DNA from: Maribacter hydrothermalis | GTDB lineage: Bacteria > Bacteroidota > Bacteroidia > Flavobacteriales > Flavobacteriaceae | Direction: 5' to 3' | NCBI RefSeq assembly: GCF_001913155.1 | Contig: NZ_CP018760.1 | Span: 2,108,001-2,172,000 of the forward strand | Length of the DNA stretch: 64,000 nucleotides | Notes under the pieces: generated by a model | The model's database searches: none | The model's input: the letters and a program-made list of their open reading frames with translations, nothing else | What the model was told of the DNA's origin: nothing | Shown here: one piece after another, positions 32,039 through 42,884 of the stretch | Layout: each line of letters opens with the position of its first letter | Position numbering within the stretch: the stretch's first letter is position 1 | Translations under genes and position numbers: made by a program

Positions 32039-33082
32039 ATGAAAGGAGTATTATTGGTCAATTTGGGTTCACCAGAGAGTCCTACCGCAAAAGATGTTAA
32101 GCCGTATTTAGATGAATTTTTAATGGATGAGCGCGTAATTGACGCTCCTAAATGGTTAAGAACTATCTTGGTAAGAGGTATTATTTTGCAGACTAGACCA
32201 AAGAAATCTGCTGAAGCATATGCTAAAATTTGGTGGGAAGAAGGTTCTCCGTTAGTGGTAATATCTGAGCGATTCTCCGATAAATTGAAAACACAGACCG
32301 AAATGCCAGTGGCTTTAGGTATGCGTTATGGAACAATGTCTATTAAAAAGGCAATGCAAGAACTGAAAGAGAAGGGTGTTGATGATGTACTTTTAGTTCC
32401 GTTATATCCTCATTATGCCATGTCTAGTTTTGAGACGGTAGTCGTAAAAGTTTTAGAAGAGCAAAAAGCTGGTTTTCCGGAAATGAAAATTACTACACTA
32501 CCTGCTTTTTATAAGCATCCGGAGTATATTAAGGCACTTTCAGAAAGTATTAAAGACGGACTAGAAGGTTTTGATTATGACCATATTTTATTCTCTTACC
32601 ACGGTATACCCGAACGTCATATTCGTAAAAATGATCCTACCAGTTTTCATTGTAAAATAGATGGTACGTGTTGTAAAGTAAATTCTGTTGCGCATAATAC
32701 CTGTTATAGACATCAGGTTTATGATACTACCGAAATGGTAAAGGCATATTTGGGTTTACAAGAAGAACAAGTAAGTTCCTCTTTTCAGTCTCGTTTAGCT
32801 GGCGACCCTTGGTTAAAGCCTTATACCGATTATGAATTCGAACGCTTAGCAAAAGAAGGAAAAAAGAAACTAGCAGTAATTACTCCCGCTTTCGTTAGTG
32901 ATTGCCTAGAAACATTAGAGGAAATTGCCATGGAAGGGAAACATCAGTTTATAGAAGCTGGTGGTGAAGATTATAAGCATATTCCTTGTTTGAACGATAA
33001 TGATTTATGGGTTAAAGTAATGGCAAAATGGGTGAACGATTGGCAAGCAACTAATAAACTAGATGTAGTGCCCAGCACTTAG
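32039..33082 (+). CDS. hemH: Ferrochelatase
   Basis: Inserts Fe2+ into protoporphyrin IX, the last haem step. The 347-residue protein begins MKGVLLVNLGSPESPTAKDVKPYLDEFL, typical of the family. The active-site His is in FSYHGIPERHI (about 183-193), preceded by VPLYPHYAMSSFETV. The C-terminal Glu pair appears in PAFVSDCLETLEEIAMEG. A Cys-rich insert (CKIDGTCCKVNSVAHNTC) follows the His motif. It lies about 3 kb from the haem operon on the opposite strand. A MATE gene follows after 32 bases and may be co-transcribed. Confidence 0.97.
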   Translation: MKGVLLVNLGSPESPTAKDVKPYLDEFLMDERVIDAPKWLRTILVRGIILQTRPKKSAEAYAKIWWEEGSPLVVISERFSDKLKTQTEMPVALGMRYGTMSIKKAMQELKEKGVDDVLLVPLYPHYAMSSFETVVVKVLEEQKAGFPEMKITTLPAFYKHPEYIKALSESIKDGLEGFDYDHILFSYHGIPERHIRKNDPTSFHCKIDGTCCKVNSVAHNTCYRHQVYDTTEMVKAYLGLQEEQVSSSFQSRLAGDPWLKPYTDYEFERLAKEGKKKLAVITPAFVSDCLETLEEIAMEGKHQFIEAGGEDYKHIPCLNDNDLWVKVMAKWVNDWQATNKLDVVPST

Positions 33083-33114
33083 AATATTAATTTTTTATAA
33101 ATAGTAAAATTTAA

Positions 33115-34494
33115 ATGGCAAACGTTTCCGCAGAACAATTGGGTACGGAATCAATATCGAGTTTGCTTATTAAACAGGCGTTACCAGCAAGTATAGGGAT
33201 ATTGGTAATGTCGCTGAACGTTCTTGTCGATTCCATTTTTGTCGGTAATTGGATTGGTTCTATTGCCATAGCAGCTATCAATGTAGTACTGCCCATTTCC
33301 TTTTTTATTGGTGCTTTAGGTATGGCAATTGGTATTGGGGGCGCCAGCATCATTTCTCGTGCATTAGGGGCTAACAATAAAGAAAAGGCACTACGAACTT
33401 TTGGAAATCAAATTTCATTTACCATTCTTATTACTGTCATTATGGTGGTATTAGGGCTAACGTTCGTAGATACGCTTATACCTGCATTTGGTGGTAAAGG
33501 CTCCATTTTTGAATTGGCTAAAATCTATTACGTTATTGTGTTGTACGGAGTGCCGTTTTTAGCGCTTAATATGATGGGTAATAATGTTATCCGATCAGAA
33601 GGGAAACCCAAGTTCGCCATGATCGCTATGATTATACCATCCGTTGGTAATCTTATTCTAGATTATATTTTGATTAATGTGATGGATTATGGAATGGAAG
33701 GTGCTGCTTGGGCGACTACCATCAGTTATTTACTATGCTTCCTGTATATTTTTTACTTCTTTTTATCTGACTTTTCAGAATTAAAACTGAATCCAAAATA
33801 TTTACCCATCAACTTTTCCATTTTAAAAGAAATAAGCTCACTTGGTGGAGTTACCCTTGCTAGGCAGGCTGTGGTTAGTGTCATCTATCTATTGATGAAC
33901 AATATTCTTTTTGATTTAGGTGGCGAAGCTATGGTAGCTGTTTATGCAATTATTGGTAGAATGTTGATGTTTGCTCTTTTTCCAGTTTTTGGGGTTACGC
34001 AAGGATTTCTACCCATTGCAGGGTTTAATTACGGAGCTCAAAAATATGATAGGGTAAAGGAGTCTATATACACTGCAATAAAATTTGCGGCAATATTGGC
34101 GACAATAGTTTTTGCGGGACTTATGATTTTCCCTGCTGAAATAGCGGGACTCTTTTTAAGTCATAAACCGGGCATGAGCGAATTTGAATTGGCAACCAAT
34201 GCTTTTGTATTGGAAAACACGCCATCAGCAATGCGGTGGGTGTTTGCTGCCACCCCAATTATTGCACTTCAGCTTATTGGTGCCGCTTATTTTCAAGCAA
34301 TAGGAAAAGCAGTACCAGCATTGTTATTGACTTTATGCCGACAAGGCTTTTTCTTTATTCCTTTAATCTTAATTCTACCCAACTATTTGGGTGAGCTTGG
34401 TGTTTGGATTTCCTTCCCCATTGCAGATGTACTTGCCACTATAGTTACTGGATATTTTTTACGTAAAGAGATTAATAGAACGTTGGTGGGTTAA
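33115..34494 (+). CDS. MATE family efflux transporter
   Basis: A 459-residue inner-membrane protein with about 12 hydrophobic helices in two MatE halves. Typical points are ALPASIGILVMSLNVLVDSIFVGNWIG at the start, GIGGASIISRALGANNKEKA (about 73-92), and in the second half PVFGVTQGFLPIAGFNYGAQKYDRV. Probably an Na+- or H+-coupled exporter of drugs or metabolites. ATG 33115 is 32 bases past hemH, on the same strand, so one transcript is likely; a role in porphyrin export is only speculation. Confidence 0.93.
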   Translation: MANVSAEQLGTESISSLLIKQALPASIGILVMSLNVLVDSIFVGNWIGSIAIAAINVVLPISFFIGALGMAIGIGGASIISRALGANNKEKALRTFGNQISFTILITVIMVVLGLTFVDTLIPAFGGKGSIFELAKIYYVIVLYGVPFLALNMMGNNVIRSEGKPKFAMIAMIIPSVGNLILDYILINVMDYGMEGAAWATTISYLLCFLYIFYFFLSDFSELKLNPKYLPINFSILKEISSLGGVTLARQAVVSVIYLLMNNILFDLGGEAMVAVYAIIGRMLMFALFPVFGVTQGFLPIAGFNYGAQKYDRVKESIYTAIKFAAILATIVFAGLMIFPAEIAGLFLSHKPGMSEFELATNAFVLENTPSAMRWVFAATPIIALQLIGAAYFQAIGKAVPALLLTLCRQGFFFIPLILILPNYLGELGVWISFPIADVLATIVTGYFLRKEINRTLVG

Positions 34495-34565
34495 TTTCTG
34501 ATGTAAAACCAAACCCTATTCCAAAATCATTCGTAAGTAGTGTTAGAAACGCTAAAGAATATATT

Positions 34566-34706
34566 ATGAATTTCATTTTATCACAACTAATCGCCAGTGC
34601 CATTTTTTTATTGGTATGGAAACTTAAAGAATTGATAAATAACCACATAACCTATGGAAAACTACTTAAGGAAAATGTTGTTAAAGTTTCTAAAGTTAAA
34701 TATTAG
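34566..34706 (+). CDS. Possible small membrane protein, 46 residues
   Basis: An ATG at 34566 opens 46 codons ending at TAG 34704-34706. The sequence has one hydrophobic stretch (FILSQLIASAIFLLVW) followed by a basic, polar tail. It follows the MATE gene by 71 bases and its end overlaps that of the convergent alpha/beta hydrolase gene by three bases. No homologue is known to me; it may be a chance frame. Confidence 0.3.
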   Translation: MNFILSQLIASAIFLLVWKLKELINNHITYGKLLKENVVKVSKVKY

Positions 34707-36007
34707 TTGGTAGGTAGTGCATGTAGCAATTCCATCCCCGTTGAAGATCTAGGCTTAAAACCTGTCCAATCTTTTTCATTTGAATTTTCTTGTACGTCTA
34801 AGAACTTGGCGTTGTCTTGATTTTTAAGATGCTTACCTATGAACGCAGTTACAAAATGCTGATTTATATTGTTTATTTTACGTTGATCCCAAGATGGTTC
34901 TGCATATCTGTAGTATTCGTCAATATGAAGTCCTGGAGCTAAAGATTCTGTTGGTGGAGGGTTGGGAGCTACGTTATGTCTTGCGTTTTCGTAAGTTAGT
35001 AAGTAACGGTCGGCATTTATTGCTCCCTCGAAAATTGCTTTTATTCCTTTTTCATAACCTGAAATATCATCTTGGCTCCCGGCAACAAAGAAAGTAGGTG
35101 TTTTTAATCCTTTTAGTCCTTCGGCGTCCCAAACACCCCGTTCCATTCCCCATGGGGCAAAAGCTACGATTGCTTTAATTCTAGAATCTGCCATTTTCTC
35201 GTATTCTGCATTTCCTGCTGTGTTTACCGAGATTGCAGTGCTACCTCCTGTCATTCCTGTAAAGAATTGTCCTAAGCCTGCACTATAACCGGCTCCGCCA
35301 ACATTTAAAACTCCATAACCACCCATGGAATACCCTATTATTGCGGTGTTGTTGGCATCTACCAATCCTTCGATTTTACTCATTGAACCTTTTGCTCCTA
35401 ATTTTTCCATTTCATTAATTACAAAGCGGATGTCTTTAGGCCTATTCAATAAGGTGCTTTGAAAAGCATTGGCATCCTTAAAAGTAGAATCTGTATGATC
35501 AATAGCCGCTACGATATATCCTTTTGATGCTAGATTTTCTGTCAAGTAAGTCATTAAGTATCTAGAACCTACATATCCGTGAGAAACTATTACCAAAGGA
35601 AATTTATTTCCTTGTAATGCGTCTGCATCTCTGTAAGCTCTTCCTTTGAAAGTGAAAGGTACAAGTGGTCTCAACGAATCTCCTTTAGTTCCCATTACTT
35701 CATTATAATCTACCGTTTTTGCATTATTGCTTACACTCGCTGGGTACCAAACTTCTATGGTAATAGGTCGGTCATAAGTAGGATCTTGACCTTCTTTAGA
35801 ATTCAAAATATCAATTTGATCAGGGTTGACAAGATTTACTGTTTGCACGCCAACTTTGTACTCTCCTCTTGCACTTAGTTCTGGAGCGTCGGGCATTTCA
35901 TCTCCATATAAAAAGTCCTGCGTTTGGGCATTTACAGTGCTAATAGTAAATCCATTAAAAAAAATGACAATTAACGATACCGAAAATAATAGGATTCTAA
36001 ATTTCAT
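34703..36007 (-). CDS. Secreted alpha/beta hydrolase (dienelactone/PAF-acetylhydrolase-like)
   Basis: A 434-residue protein with signal peptide MKFRILLFSVSLIVIFFNGFTISTVNAQ. The oxyanion region is LVIVSHGYVGSR (about 137-148), the nucleophile elbow GYSMGG (about 225-230), an acid candidate lies in FVAGSQDDISG, and the His in ARHNVAPNPP. The layout matches platelet-activating-factor acetylhydrolase or dienelactone hydrolase-like predicted dienelactone hydrolases of Bacteroidota. Likely a periplasmic or exported esterase; the substrate is unknown. Monocistronic by spacing, with about 275 bases before the next gene. Confidence 0.88.
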   Translation of the reverse strand: MKFRILLFSVSLIVIFFNGFTISTVNAQTQDFLYGDEMPDAPELSARGEYKVGVQTVNLVNPDQIDILNSKEGQDPTYDRPITIEVWYPASVSNNAKTVDYNEVMGTKGDSLRPLVPFTFKGRAYRDADALQGNKFPLVIVSHGYVGSRYLMTYLTENLASKGYIVAAIDHTDSTFKDANAFQSTLLNRPKDIRFVINEMEKLGAKGSMSKIEGLVDANNTAIIGYSMGGYGVLNVGGAGYSAGLGQFFTGMTGGSTAISVNTAGNAEYEKMADSRIKAIVAFAPWGMERGVWDAEGLKGLKTPTFFVAGSQDDISGYEKGIKAIFEGAINADRYLLTYENARHNVAPNPPPTESLAPGLHIDEYYRYAEPSWDQRKINNINQHFVTAFIGKHLKNQDNAKFLDVQENSNEKDWTGFKPRSSTGMELLHALPTN

Positions 36008-36282
36008 AATTACTGATTTCTTGGCCTAAATATAGGAATACTTTAAATAATTAATACTTTAGGTGTTGAATGTTGAATCATTATTATTTTGGATGGATGA
36101 CTCTCTGACCCGTTTTGTGATGCCTGAAAATTTGAATTATAATTGTAGATTATTTATAGATAAGTCCAAAGAATTATTAATTTGATAATTACGTTTTTAT
36201 GGAAATGCTAATTAAATCTTAAAATCAACATTTCAACTACAAAATGTTTAATTTTAGAGAAGACTAACTTCAAACTATCAAA

Positions 36283-39200
36283 ATGAAAAAGCACCTTACC
36301 AATGCTGGCATTATTATGCTTGCACTTTTACTATTGCCTTTATCCTTATTATCACAGAGAAAAAGCAAATCTCAAAGTAATTCCCCAACCTATCCAGAAG
36401 AATTATATTCTAGTTTAGAATATCGTTCCATTGGTCCATTTCGTGGTGGTCGTTCAGCAGCTGTAACGGGTGTGCCTGGCGAACCTAATTTATTTTATTT
36501 TGGCGCAGCAGGTGGCGGAGTATGGAAAACTTTGGATGGAGGTCGTACCTGGGATAATATTTCCGATGGATATTTTGGAGGTAGTATCGGTGCCGTGGAG
36601 GTAGCTAAAAGTGACCCGAACGTAATTTATGTAGGTGGTGGCGAAAAGACCTTAAGAGGTAATGTATCTTCTGGTTACGGTGTATGGAAAACCGAAGATG
36701 GTGGAAAAACATGGGCTACTGCAGGACTAGAGAAAAGCAGGCACGTACCACGACTTCGCGTGCACCCTACAGATTATAATACGGTATATGCAGCGGTACT
36801 AGGCGATATTTATAAGCCAACCAAAGACCGCGGAATTTATAAAAGTACCGATGGTGGTAAAAATTGGAAACAGGTTTTGTTTGTTAATGAACAAGCGGGT
36901 GCGGTAGACTTAACTTTCGACCCGAACAACCCAAGAATTTTATATGCTTCTACATGGCATGCACAACGTACGCCATATAGCTTAATTAGTGGTGGAGATG
37001 GTTCTGCTCTCTGGAAGAGTATGGATAGCGGTGAAACCTGGACTGAGATTTCTAAAAACGAAGGTTTCCCGAAGGATACTTTAGGAATTATTGGTGTAGC
37101 TGTTTCACCAAAAGACTCTGAAAAGGTTTGGGCAATTGTAGAGAATAAAGACAAAGGTGGTTTATACCGTTCAGAAGATGGTGGTAAAACTTGGTCTCTT
37201 GTTAATGAGGAAAGAAAAATTAGACAAAGAGCATGGTATTACACTAGAGTGTATGCAGACACACAAGACGAAGATGTGGTTTATGTGTTGAACGTAAACT
37301 ACCATAAATCTACGGATGGAGGAAAATCTTTTAATACATTCAACGCGCCACATGGTGATCATCACGATCTATGGATTTCTCCAGAAGATTCGCAGCGTAT
37401 GATTATTGGTGATGATGGTGGTGCACAAATTTCTTACGATGGTGGTGAAACTTGGAGTACGTATTACAATCAGCCTACGGCACAATTTTACCGCGTAACA
37501 ACGGATAACTCTTTCCCGTACAGAATTTATGTTGCCCAGCAAGATAATTCTACGTTACGTATTGATCATAGAAGCGATGAAAGCACTATTGGTGATGGTA
37601 ACTGGGAAGAAACTGCTGGTGGCGAATCTGCCTGGATAGCTGTGGACCCTAAAGATAATGATATTGTTTACGGCGGTAGTTATGACGGATTCTTAACCAG
37701 AGTAAATCATAAAACAGGTACTGTTAGAGGAATAAATGTTTGGCCAGATAACCCAATGGGTGCAGGGGCCGAAGCTATGAAATATCGTTTTCAATGGAAT
37801 TTCCCTATCTTATTTAGTAGACATGATTCTAATAAATTATACACCTTTTCTAACTATGTACATGTTACGGAAAACGAAGGGCAAAGTTGGGAGGTTTTAA
37901 GTGGGGATTTAACTAGAAATGATCCAACTAAATTAGGTTCTAGTGGCGGACCAATAACCCAAGATAATACGAGTGTTGAATATTATTGTACCATATTTGC
38001 GGCTAATGAGAGTCCGTTGAAGGAAGGTATTCTTTGGGTTGGTAGTGATGACGGATTAATACATGTTTCTAAAGATTCTGGTGCTACATGGGATAATGTT
38101 ACCCCTGCAAATATGCCAGAGTGGAATATGATAAACAGTATTGAACCTTCTAATTTTGATGAAGGTACATGCTACGTAGCCGCGACTAGATATAAGCTAG
38201 GTGATTTTCAGCCATATTTATACAAGACCACTGATTATGGTAAAACATGGACAAAAATAACCAACGGGATTCCTTCTGAGCACTTTACAAGAGTAGTTCG
38301 TGAGGACCCTAAAAGAAAAGGTTTATTATATGCAGGTACAGAGACAGGCATGTATATTTCCTTTAATGACGGTGCTAGTTGGTCTCCTTTTCAAATGAAC
38401 TTACCAATTGTTCCTATTACCGATTTAACCATAAAAGATGATAATTTAATTGTAGCTACTCAAGGTCGTAGCCTTTGGATAATAGATGATTTAACCGTGT
38501 TACATCAATTAGATGAAAGTAAGAAGAATGTGAACACTGTATTGTTTAAACCAAAAGATTCGTATCGTACAAAAGGTAGAGCTTCTAAAAAACCTTCTAA
38601 GACTTCAGGACAAAATTTAGAAAATGGTGTAATCACTCATTTTTTACTAAAGAATTATTCGGAAAAAGACACGGTACAGTTGACCTATACAAGCATGGCT
38701 GGTGATACATTGGCTCTTTATAAAAACCATTTGAAGAAAGGTGGGTCGCTGAGCGGAGTCGAAGCGAAGAAGTTGGAAGTAGAAAAGGGCGGCAACACTT
38801 TTGTTTGGGATACCCGTGGAAAAGGAGCTGAAAAATTAGAAGGAATGATCTTATGGTGGGCAAGTTTAGATGGTGCTAAAGCGGTACCAGGTAATTATAA
38901 AGTCCATTTAAATGTTAACGGAACCAATAGCAGTGAAACGTTTACCATTTTACCAGACCCAAGAGCAGAAAGTTCGGTAGCCCAAATGCAAGAGCAGTTC
39001 GATTTTATTACTGATATCAATACGACAATCGAAAATGCGCATCAATCGATAAAGAAGATTAGAAACGTTACCGAACAATTGAATTCATTTACCGAGCAGT
39101 ATAAAGATGATGCTAGAACCAAAGATTTGATAGAGAAAGCTAAAGTAATGAAAGAGAAGCTTGGCGAGGTAGAAAAAGCATTATACCAAACTCAAAACAG

Positions 39201-39447
39201 AAGTGGTCAAGATCCTTTAAATTTCCCAATTAAATTAACCAATAAATTAGGTCATTTAAATAGTTTGGTTTCAATTGATGATTTCCCACCAACCGAGCAA
39301 GATATTGCGGTTAAGAACGAATTGACAGCTAAAATTAATAAAGAGCTACAAATTTTTAATAGTGTAATATCATCAGAACTTAAAGAATTTAATAAAAGTT
39401 TTAATGATCTGAATTTGAACTACTTATTTATTGATGAAAGTAAGTAA
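36283..39447 (+). CDS. Secreted sortilin/VPS10-like BNR-repeat protein, first of two paralogues
   Basis: A 1054-residue exported protein (signal MKKHLTNAGIIMLALLLLPLSLLSQ). Repeated BNR/Asp-box units run through residues 60-730 ([47 protein letters not shown]), forming a sortilin/VPS10- or glycosyl-hydrolase-like beta-propeller pair. It begins with the family motif [18 protein letters not shown]. The C-terminal ~200 residues are helical and polar. Enzymatic activity is not predictable; members are often annotated as glycosyl hydrolase or WD40/YVTN/BNR-like. A small palindromic element appears to be inserted in frame at 38746-38767 (residues about 822-829). The paralogue follows after 171 bases. 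Confidence 0.88.
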   Translation: MKKHLTNAGIIMLALLLLPLSLLSQRKSKSQSNSPTYPEELYSSLEYRSIGPFRGGRSAAVTGVPGEPNLFYFGAAGGGVWKTLDGGRTWDNISDGYFGGSIGAVEVAKSDPNVIYVGGGEKTLRGNVSSGYGVWKTEDGGKTWATAGLEKSRHVPRLRVHPTDYNTVYAAVLGDIYKPTKDRGIYKSTDGGKNWKQVLFVNEQAGAVDLTFDPNNPRILYASTWHAQRTPYSLISGGDGSALWKSMDSGETWTEISKNEGFPKDTLGIIGVAVSPKDSEKVWAIVENKDKGGLYRSEDGGKTWSLVNEERKIRQRAWYYTRVYADTQDEDVVYVLNVNYHKSTDGGKSFNTFNAPHGDHHDLWISPEDSQRMIIGDDGGAQISYDGGETWSTYYNQPTAQFYRVTTDNSFPYRIYVAQQDNSTLRIDHRSDESTIGDGNWEETAGGESAWIAVDPKDNDIVYGGSYDGFLTRVNHKTGTVRGINVWPDNPMGAGAEAMKYRFQWNFPILFSRHDSNKLYTFSNYVHVTENEGQSWEVLSGDLTRNDPTKLGSSGGPITQDNTSVEYYCTIFAANESPLKEGILWVGSDDGLIHVSKDSGATWDNVTPANMPEWNMINSIEPSNFDEGTCYVAATRYKLGDFQPYLYKTTDYGKTWTKITNGIPSEHFTRVVREDPKRKGLLYAGTETGMYISFNDGASWSPFQMNLPIVPITDLTIKDDNLIVATQGRSLWIIDDLTVLHQLDESKKNVNTVLFKPKDSYRTKGRASKKPSKTSGQNLENGVITHFLLKNYSEKDTVQLTYTSMAGDTLALYKNHLKKGGSLSGVEAKKLEVEKGGNTFVWDTRGKGAEKLEGMILWWASLDGAKAVPGNYKVHLNVNGTNSSETFTILPDPRAESSVAQMQEQFDFITDINTTIENAHQSIKKIRNVTEQLNSFTEQYKDDARTKDLIEKAKVMKEKLGEVEKALYQTQNRSGQDPLNFPIKLTNKLGHLNSLVSIDDFPPTEQDIAVKNELTAKINKELQIFNSVISSELKEFNKSFNDLNLNYLFIDESK
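38746..38767 (+). repeat. REP-like element inside a coding region
   Basis: TCGCTGAGCGGAGTCGAAGCGA has complementary ends (TCGCT/AGCGA). The string GCTGAGCGGAGTCGAAGC resembles a dispersed palindromic repeat that I recall from Bacteroidota intergenic regions. It is in frame, coding GSLSGVEAK, in the linker where the paralogue has an unrelated loop. G+C content is far higher than around it. Confidence 0.45.
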
Positions 39448-39495
39448 AATACAAAACTGTCATTTCGAGTGAATTTTTGAAGAATGAAAAAATTA

Positions 39496-39534
39496 GTATC
39501 GAGAAACTTTTATGTTCCAAATGGTTCTCGATAC
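39496..39534. repeat. 10-base inverted repeat between the two BNR-protein genes
   Basis: GTATCGAGAA (39496-39505) and TTCTCGATAC (39525-39534) are perfect inverses with 19 bases between. It is preceded by TCATTTCGAGTG at 39462-39473. The layout resembles a dispersed intergenic repeat. As RNA it could form a hairpin that weakens read-through from the first to the second gene. Confidence 0.45.
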
Positions 39535-39618
39535 AATTTTACTTCACGTTTTACTCGGAAAAAAACTACGCTCACAGACAATTTAGGATACCTAAAACAG
39601 CAAACAAACTAACGAATA

Positions 39619-42600
39619 ATGAAAAAACAACTACTCTTATTTATGGCGGTACTCGCAACCACCATAACTTTTGCCCAAACAGCTAATGATTATTTTGAAC
39701 CTTTAAAATTTAGAAATATTGGTCCATTTAGAGGTGGGCGCTCGGTGACTGCTACAGGAGTTATTGGTGACCCTATGACGTACTATATGGGTACAACAGG
39801 TGGCGGAGTATGGAAAACAGAATCTGCAGGGCAAAGCTGGGAGAATATTTCAGACGGATTTTTTGAATTAGGGTCTGTAGGCGCGGTTTCCGTATCGGCA
39901 TCTAACCCTAATATTGTTTATGTGGGTATGGGCGAACATGCGCCACGTGGGGTAATGACATCTTACGGTGACGGAGTCTATAAATCTACAGATGCCGGTA
40001 AAACATGGAAGAAAATGGGTCTAGAAAAAACCCAACATATTTCACGAATTATCATCCACCCAACAAATCCCGATATTGTATATGTGGCTGCGCAAGGTGC
40101 TCTTTTTGAGGGAAATGCTGAACGTGGAATCTATAAATCCATTGACGGTGGTAAAACATGGGTAAACACGTTGTTTGTGAACAATTTAACGGGTGCTTCT
40201 GAACTTTCTATGGATGCTAATTATCCTGAAATTATGTATGCCGCCATGTGGGAGCACCAACGTATGCCGAATATGGTGGTAAGTGGTGGTGTAGGTAGCG
40301 GATTATATAAATCTACCGATGCTGGGGATACTTGGAAAAAAATTCATGACGGTCTACCTGAGGAAAAAGGAAAAATGGCGATAGCTGTGAGTCCGTCAAA
40401 TTCGAACAAAGTTTATGCACTAATAGAAAGTGATTCTAACGCTGATAAAGGCGGATTATTCGTTTCTAACGATGCTGGTGAGTCTTGGACTATGGCTAGT
40501 GGGGATAACAGGCTAGTACAACGTGCTTGGTATTATATTGAGGTTTTTGTGGATCCTAATGACGAGGATACTGTCTATGTTTTAAGTGCCCCTGCATTAC
40601 GTTCTGAAGATGGCGGTAAAACATGGGAGAATGTGGAGGTTGCCCATGGCGATACGCACGATTTATGGATAAATCCAGCCAATTCTAAAAACATGATTTT
40701 GGCAGATGATGGGGGTGCTTCGGTATCTTTTGATTATGGTTCTACATGGTCTACACAAAGCAATATGCCTACTGCGCAGTTTTATAGAATTAGTGTAGAT
40801 AATTTGTTTCCCTATAATATTTATGGTGGTCAACAAGACAATACCTCGGTAAAGATTGCCAGTTTATCTACGGGTAGTTATAGTATTACAACAAGAGATT
40901 GGACGGACTCTGCAGGTGGTGAAAGTGCTTTTTTGGCTTTTGACCCAGATAACCCGCGGTATGTTATGGGTGGTCAATATTTAGGGACGGTAGAGGTAAT
41001 GGATATGGTTTCCAAAGCATCTACTCAAATTATGCAAGCACCTATTCAATATTTAGGTCGCGAGGCTAGAGATATGAAATATTTGTTTAATTGGAATGCT
41101 CCTATAATTGCTTCTACACATGAATTGGGTACATTTTATCATGGAGCACAATATGTATTTAGAACTCGGGACATGGGTGTTACATGGGATAAAATTTCTG
41201 ATGATTTAACACGTGATATCGATGCAAAACAAGGTAATGGCGGCGGACCATATACGAACGAAGCTGTAGGTGCAGAAAACTACGGTACGTTGGCTTATAT
41301 TTTAGAATCGCCACACGAAAAAGGACACATCTGGACAGGTAGTGATGACGGATTGGTTCATGTAACGAAGAACGGTGGCGAAACATGGGAAAACGTGACT
41401 CCTAAAGGATTAAAAGAATGCTTGATCAATGCCATAGAGGTTTCTCCTCATGATCCAGCAACAGTTTACATTGCTACAACAAGATATAAGTTCAATGACT
41501 ATACGCCAGGTTTTTATAAAACAACCGATTATGGTAAAACTTGGACTGCTATAAATTCAGGAATCCCTTATGGTGCTTTTACACGTGTAGTGCGTGAAGA
41601 TGAGTTTAAGAAAGACTTATTATATGCAGGTACGGAAAAGGGAATCTATGCATCATGGAATGGTGGAAAATCTTGGGAACCGTTTCAATTAAATTTGCCG
41701 AAAACACCTATTACCGATTTAAAAATGCACAAAGGCGATATGGTGGTTGCTACATCAGGTCGTTCTTTTTGGATTCTTGATGATGTGGTTGCTCTGGGAC
41801 AGTATCAACCTTCGAAAAAAGGACTTCAAATTTTAAAACCTAAAGATACTTATAATGGTTCTTGGGGGAGTCCGTTAAATGGTAATTCCGAGGAATTTAC
41901 AGGTAGTGATACGTTTGATGGTATAAACCCAGCTAACGGCATAGTTCTATATTATGAACTTCCCAAAATAAAAGACAGTACGGCTATTACTTTAGAAATT
42001 TCAGATGCCAAAGGAAAGGTGATTAGAACTATCAGTTCAGAAAAAGACCCTAACTATATTCCTCATAATGGAGGTGGCGCACCACCAGCGCCAGTTTTAA
42101 GTAAAAATACAGGATTAAACCGTTTTGTTTGGGATATGAAAAATGCGATAATGCCAGGTATTCCAAATGTGTATATTGAAGCTGGTTTTAGCGGACACAA
42201 AGTATCTCCTGGAACGTATACTTTTAAATTAAAGGTCGATGGGCAAACAGTTTCAACAACAGGAACAATTAAAGAACTACCTACCTATGAAACAAAGCCT
42301 GGTCAGTACGAAGAGTTTGATGCGTTTATGACTAAGGCAGAAACAGAGTTGACCGAAATGCATAACATGATCAATCAACTATATGCTGCTCAAAATGATT
42401 TGGTAGAGGTGTTGAAAAAAGTTACGGACCCGACAGTGAAAACTGCTGGAGAAAAATTACTTGCTGACATGAAAGCTTGGGACGGCGATATGGTACAACG
42501 TAAATCTCAAGCATATGATGATGTAGAGAATTTTCCTAATAAGTTTTCAGCAGAATATATATTTATGATCAATCAAACGAATAGTAGTATTCCAAGATTG

Positions 42601-42744
42601 AACAAGGCGAGTAAAGACCGAAAGGCTGAGTTAGATGCACAATGGTCTACTTTAAAGGTAAAAGGGAATCAACTAAAGAATACTGCAATACCTGCCTACA
42701 ACAAAACCTTGTGGGATGCAGGAATTGGCGCTATACGATTATAA
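39619..42744 (+). CDS. Secreted sortilin/VPS10-like BNR-repeat protein, second paralogue
   Basis: A 1041-residue exported protein (signal [20 protein letters not shown]) built like its neighbour: [18 protein letters not shown] at the start, then BNR units ([47 protein letters not shown]) to about residue 720, then a linker with [10 protein letters not shown] and a helical C-terminus. Sequence similarity to 36283-39447 is obvious along the full length, so they arose by tandem duplication, but they are well diverged. The role is probably extracellular; many family members lie near peptidases or glycan enzymes. Confidence 0.88.
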   Translation: MKKQLLLFMAVLATTITFAQTANDYFEPLKFRNIGPFRGGRSVTATGVIGDPMTYYMGTTGGGVWKTESAGQSWENISDGFFELGSVGAVSVSASNPNIVYVGMGEHAPRGVMTSYGDGVYKSTDAGKTWKKMGLEKTQHISRIIIHPTNPDIVYVAAQGALFEGNAERGIYKSIDGGKTWVNTLFVNNLTGASELSMDANYPEIMYAAMWEHQRMPNMVVSGGVGSGLYKSTDAGDTWKKIHDGLPEEKGKMAIAVSPSNSNKVYALIESDSNADKGGLFVSNDAGESWTMASGDNRLVQRAWYYIEVFVDPNDEDTVYVLSAPALRSEDGGKTWENVEVAHGDTHDLWINPANSKNMILADDGGASVSFDYGSTWSTQSNMPTAQFYRISVDNLFPYNIYGGQQDNTSVKIASLSTGSYSITTRDWTDSAGGESAFLAFDPDNPRYVMGGQYLGTVEVMDMVSKASTQIMQAPIQYLGREARDMKYLFNWNAPIIASTHELGTFYHGAQYVFRTRDMGVTWDKISDDLTRDIDAKQGNGGGPYTNEAVGAENYGTLAYILESPHEKGHIWTGSDDGLVHVTKNGGETWENVTPKGLKECLINAIEVSPHDPATVYIATTRYKFNDYTPGFYKTTDYGKTWTAINSGIPYGAFTRVVREDEFKKDLLYAGTEKGIYASWNGGKSWEPFQLNLPKTPITDLKMHKGDMVVATSGRSFWILDDVVALGQYQPSKKGLQILKPKDTYNGSWGSPLNGNSEEFTGSDTFDGINPANGIVLYYELPKIKDSTAITLEISDAKGKVIRTISSEKDPNYIPHNGGGAPPAPVLSKNTGLNRFVWDMKNAIMPGIPNVYIEAGFSGHKVSPGTYTFKLKVDGQTVSTTGTIKELPTYETKPGQYEEFDAFMTKAETELTEMHNMINQLYAAQNDLVEVLKKVTDPTVKTAGEKLLADMKAWDGDMVQRKSQAYDDVENFPNKFSAEYIFMINQTNSSIPRLNKASKDRKAELDAQWSTLKVKGNQLKNTAIPAYNKTLWDAGIGAIRL

Positions 42745-42834
42745 AATAGATTCTATTCACTTTTACTAACTTTGAGCTTAATTTATATTATTAATGAGAA
42801 GTTAGTATAAAGTATTGAGATTTAAGTTTTAAAA

Positions 42835-42884
42835 AGCACTTGAAACTTGTTTCTTGAACTTGAATTTTGAGTTTGAAATTGTTT
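42835..42884. repeat. Low-complexity CTTGAA/TTTGAA tract before hemJ
   Basis: The stretch repeats CACTTGAAACTTG, TTTCTTGAACTTGAA and TTTTGAGTTTGAAATTG. It is a degenerate simple repeat in the leader of the hemJ gene, with no clear function. Confidence 0.3.
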
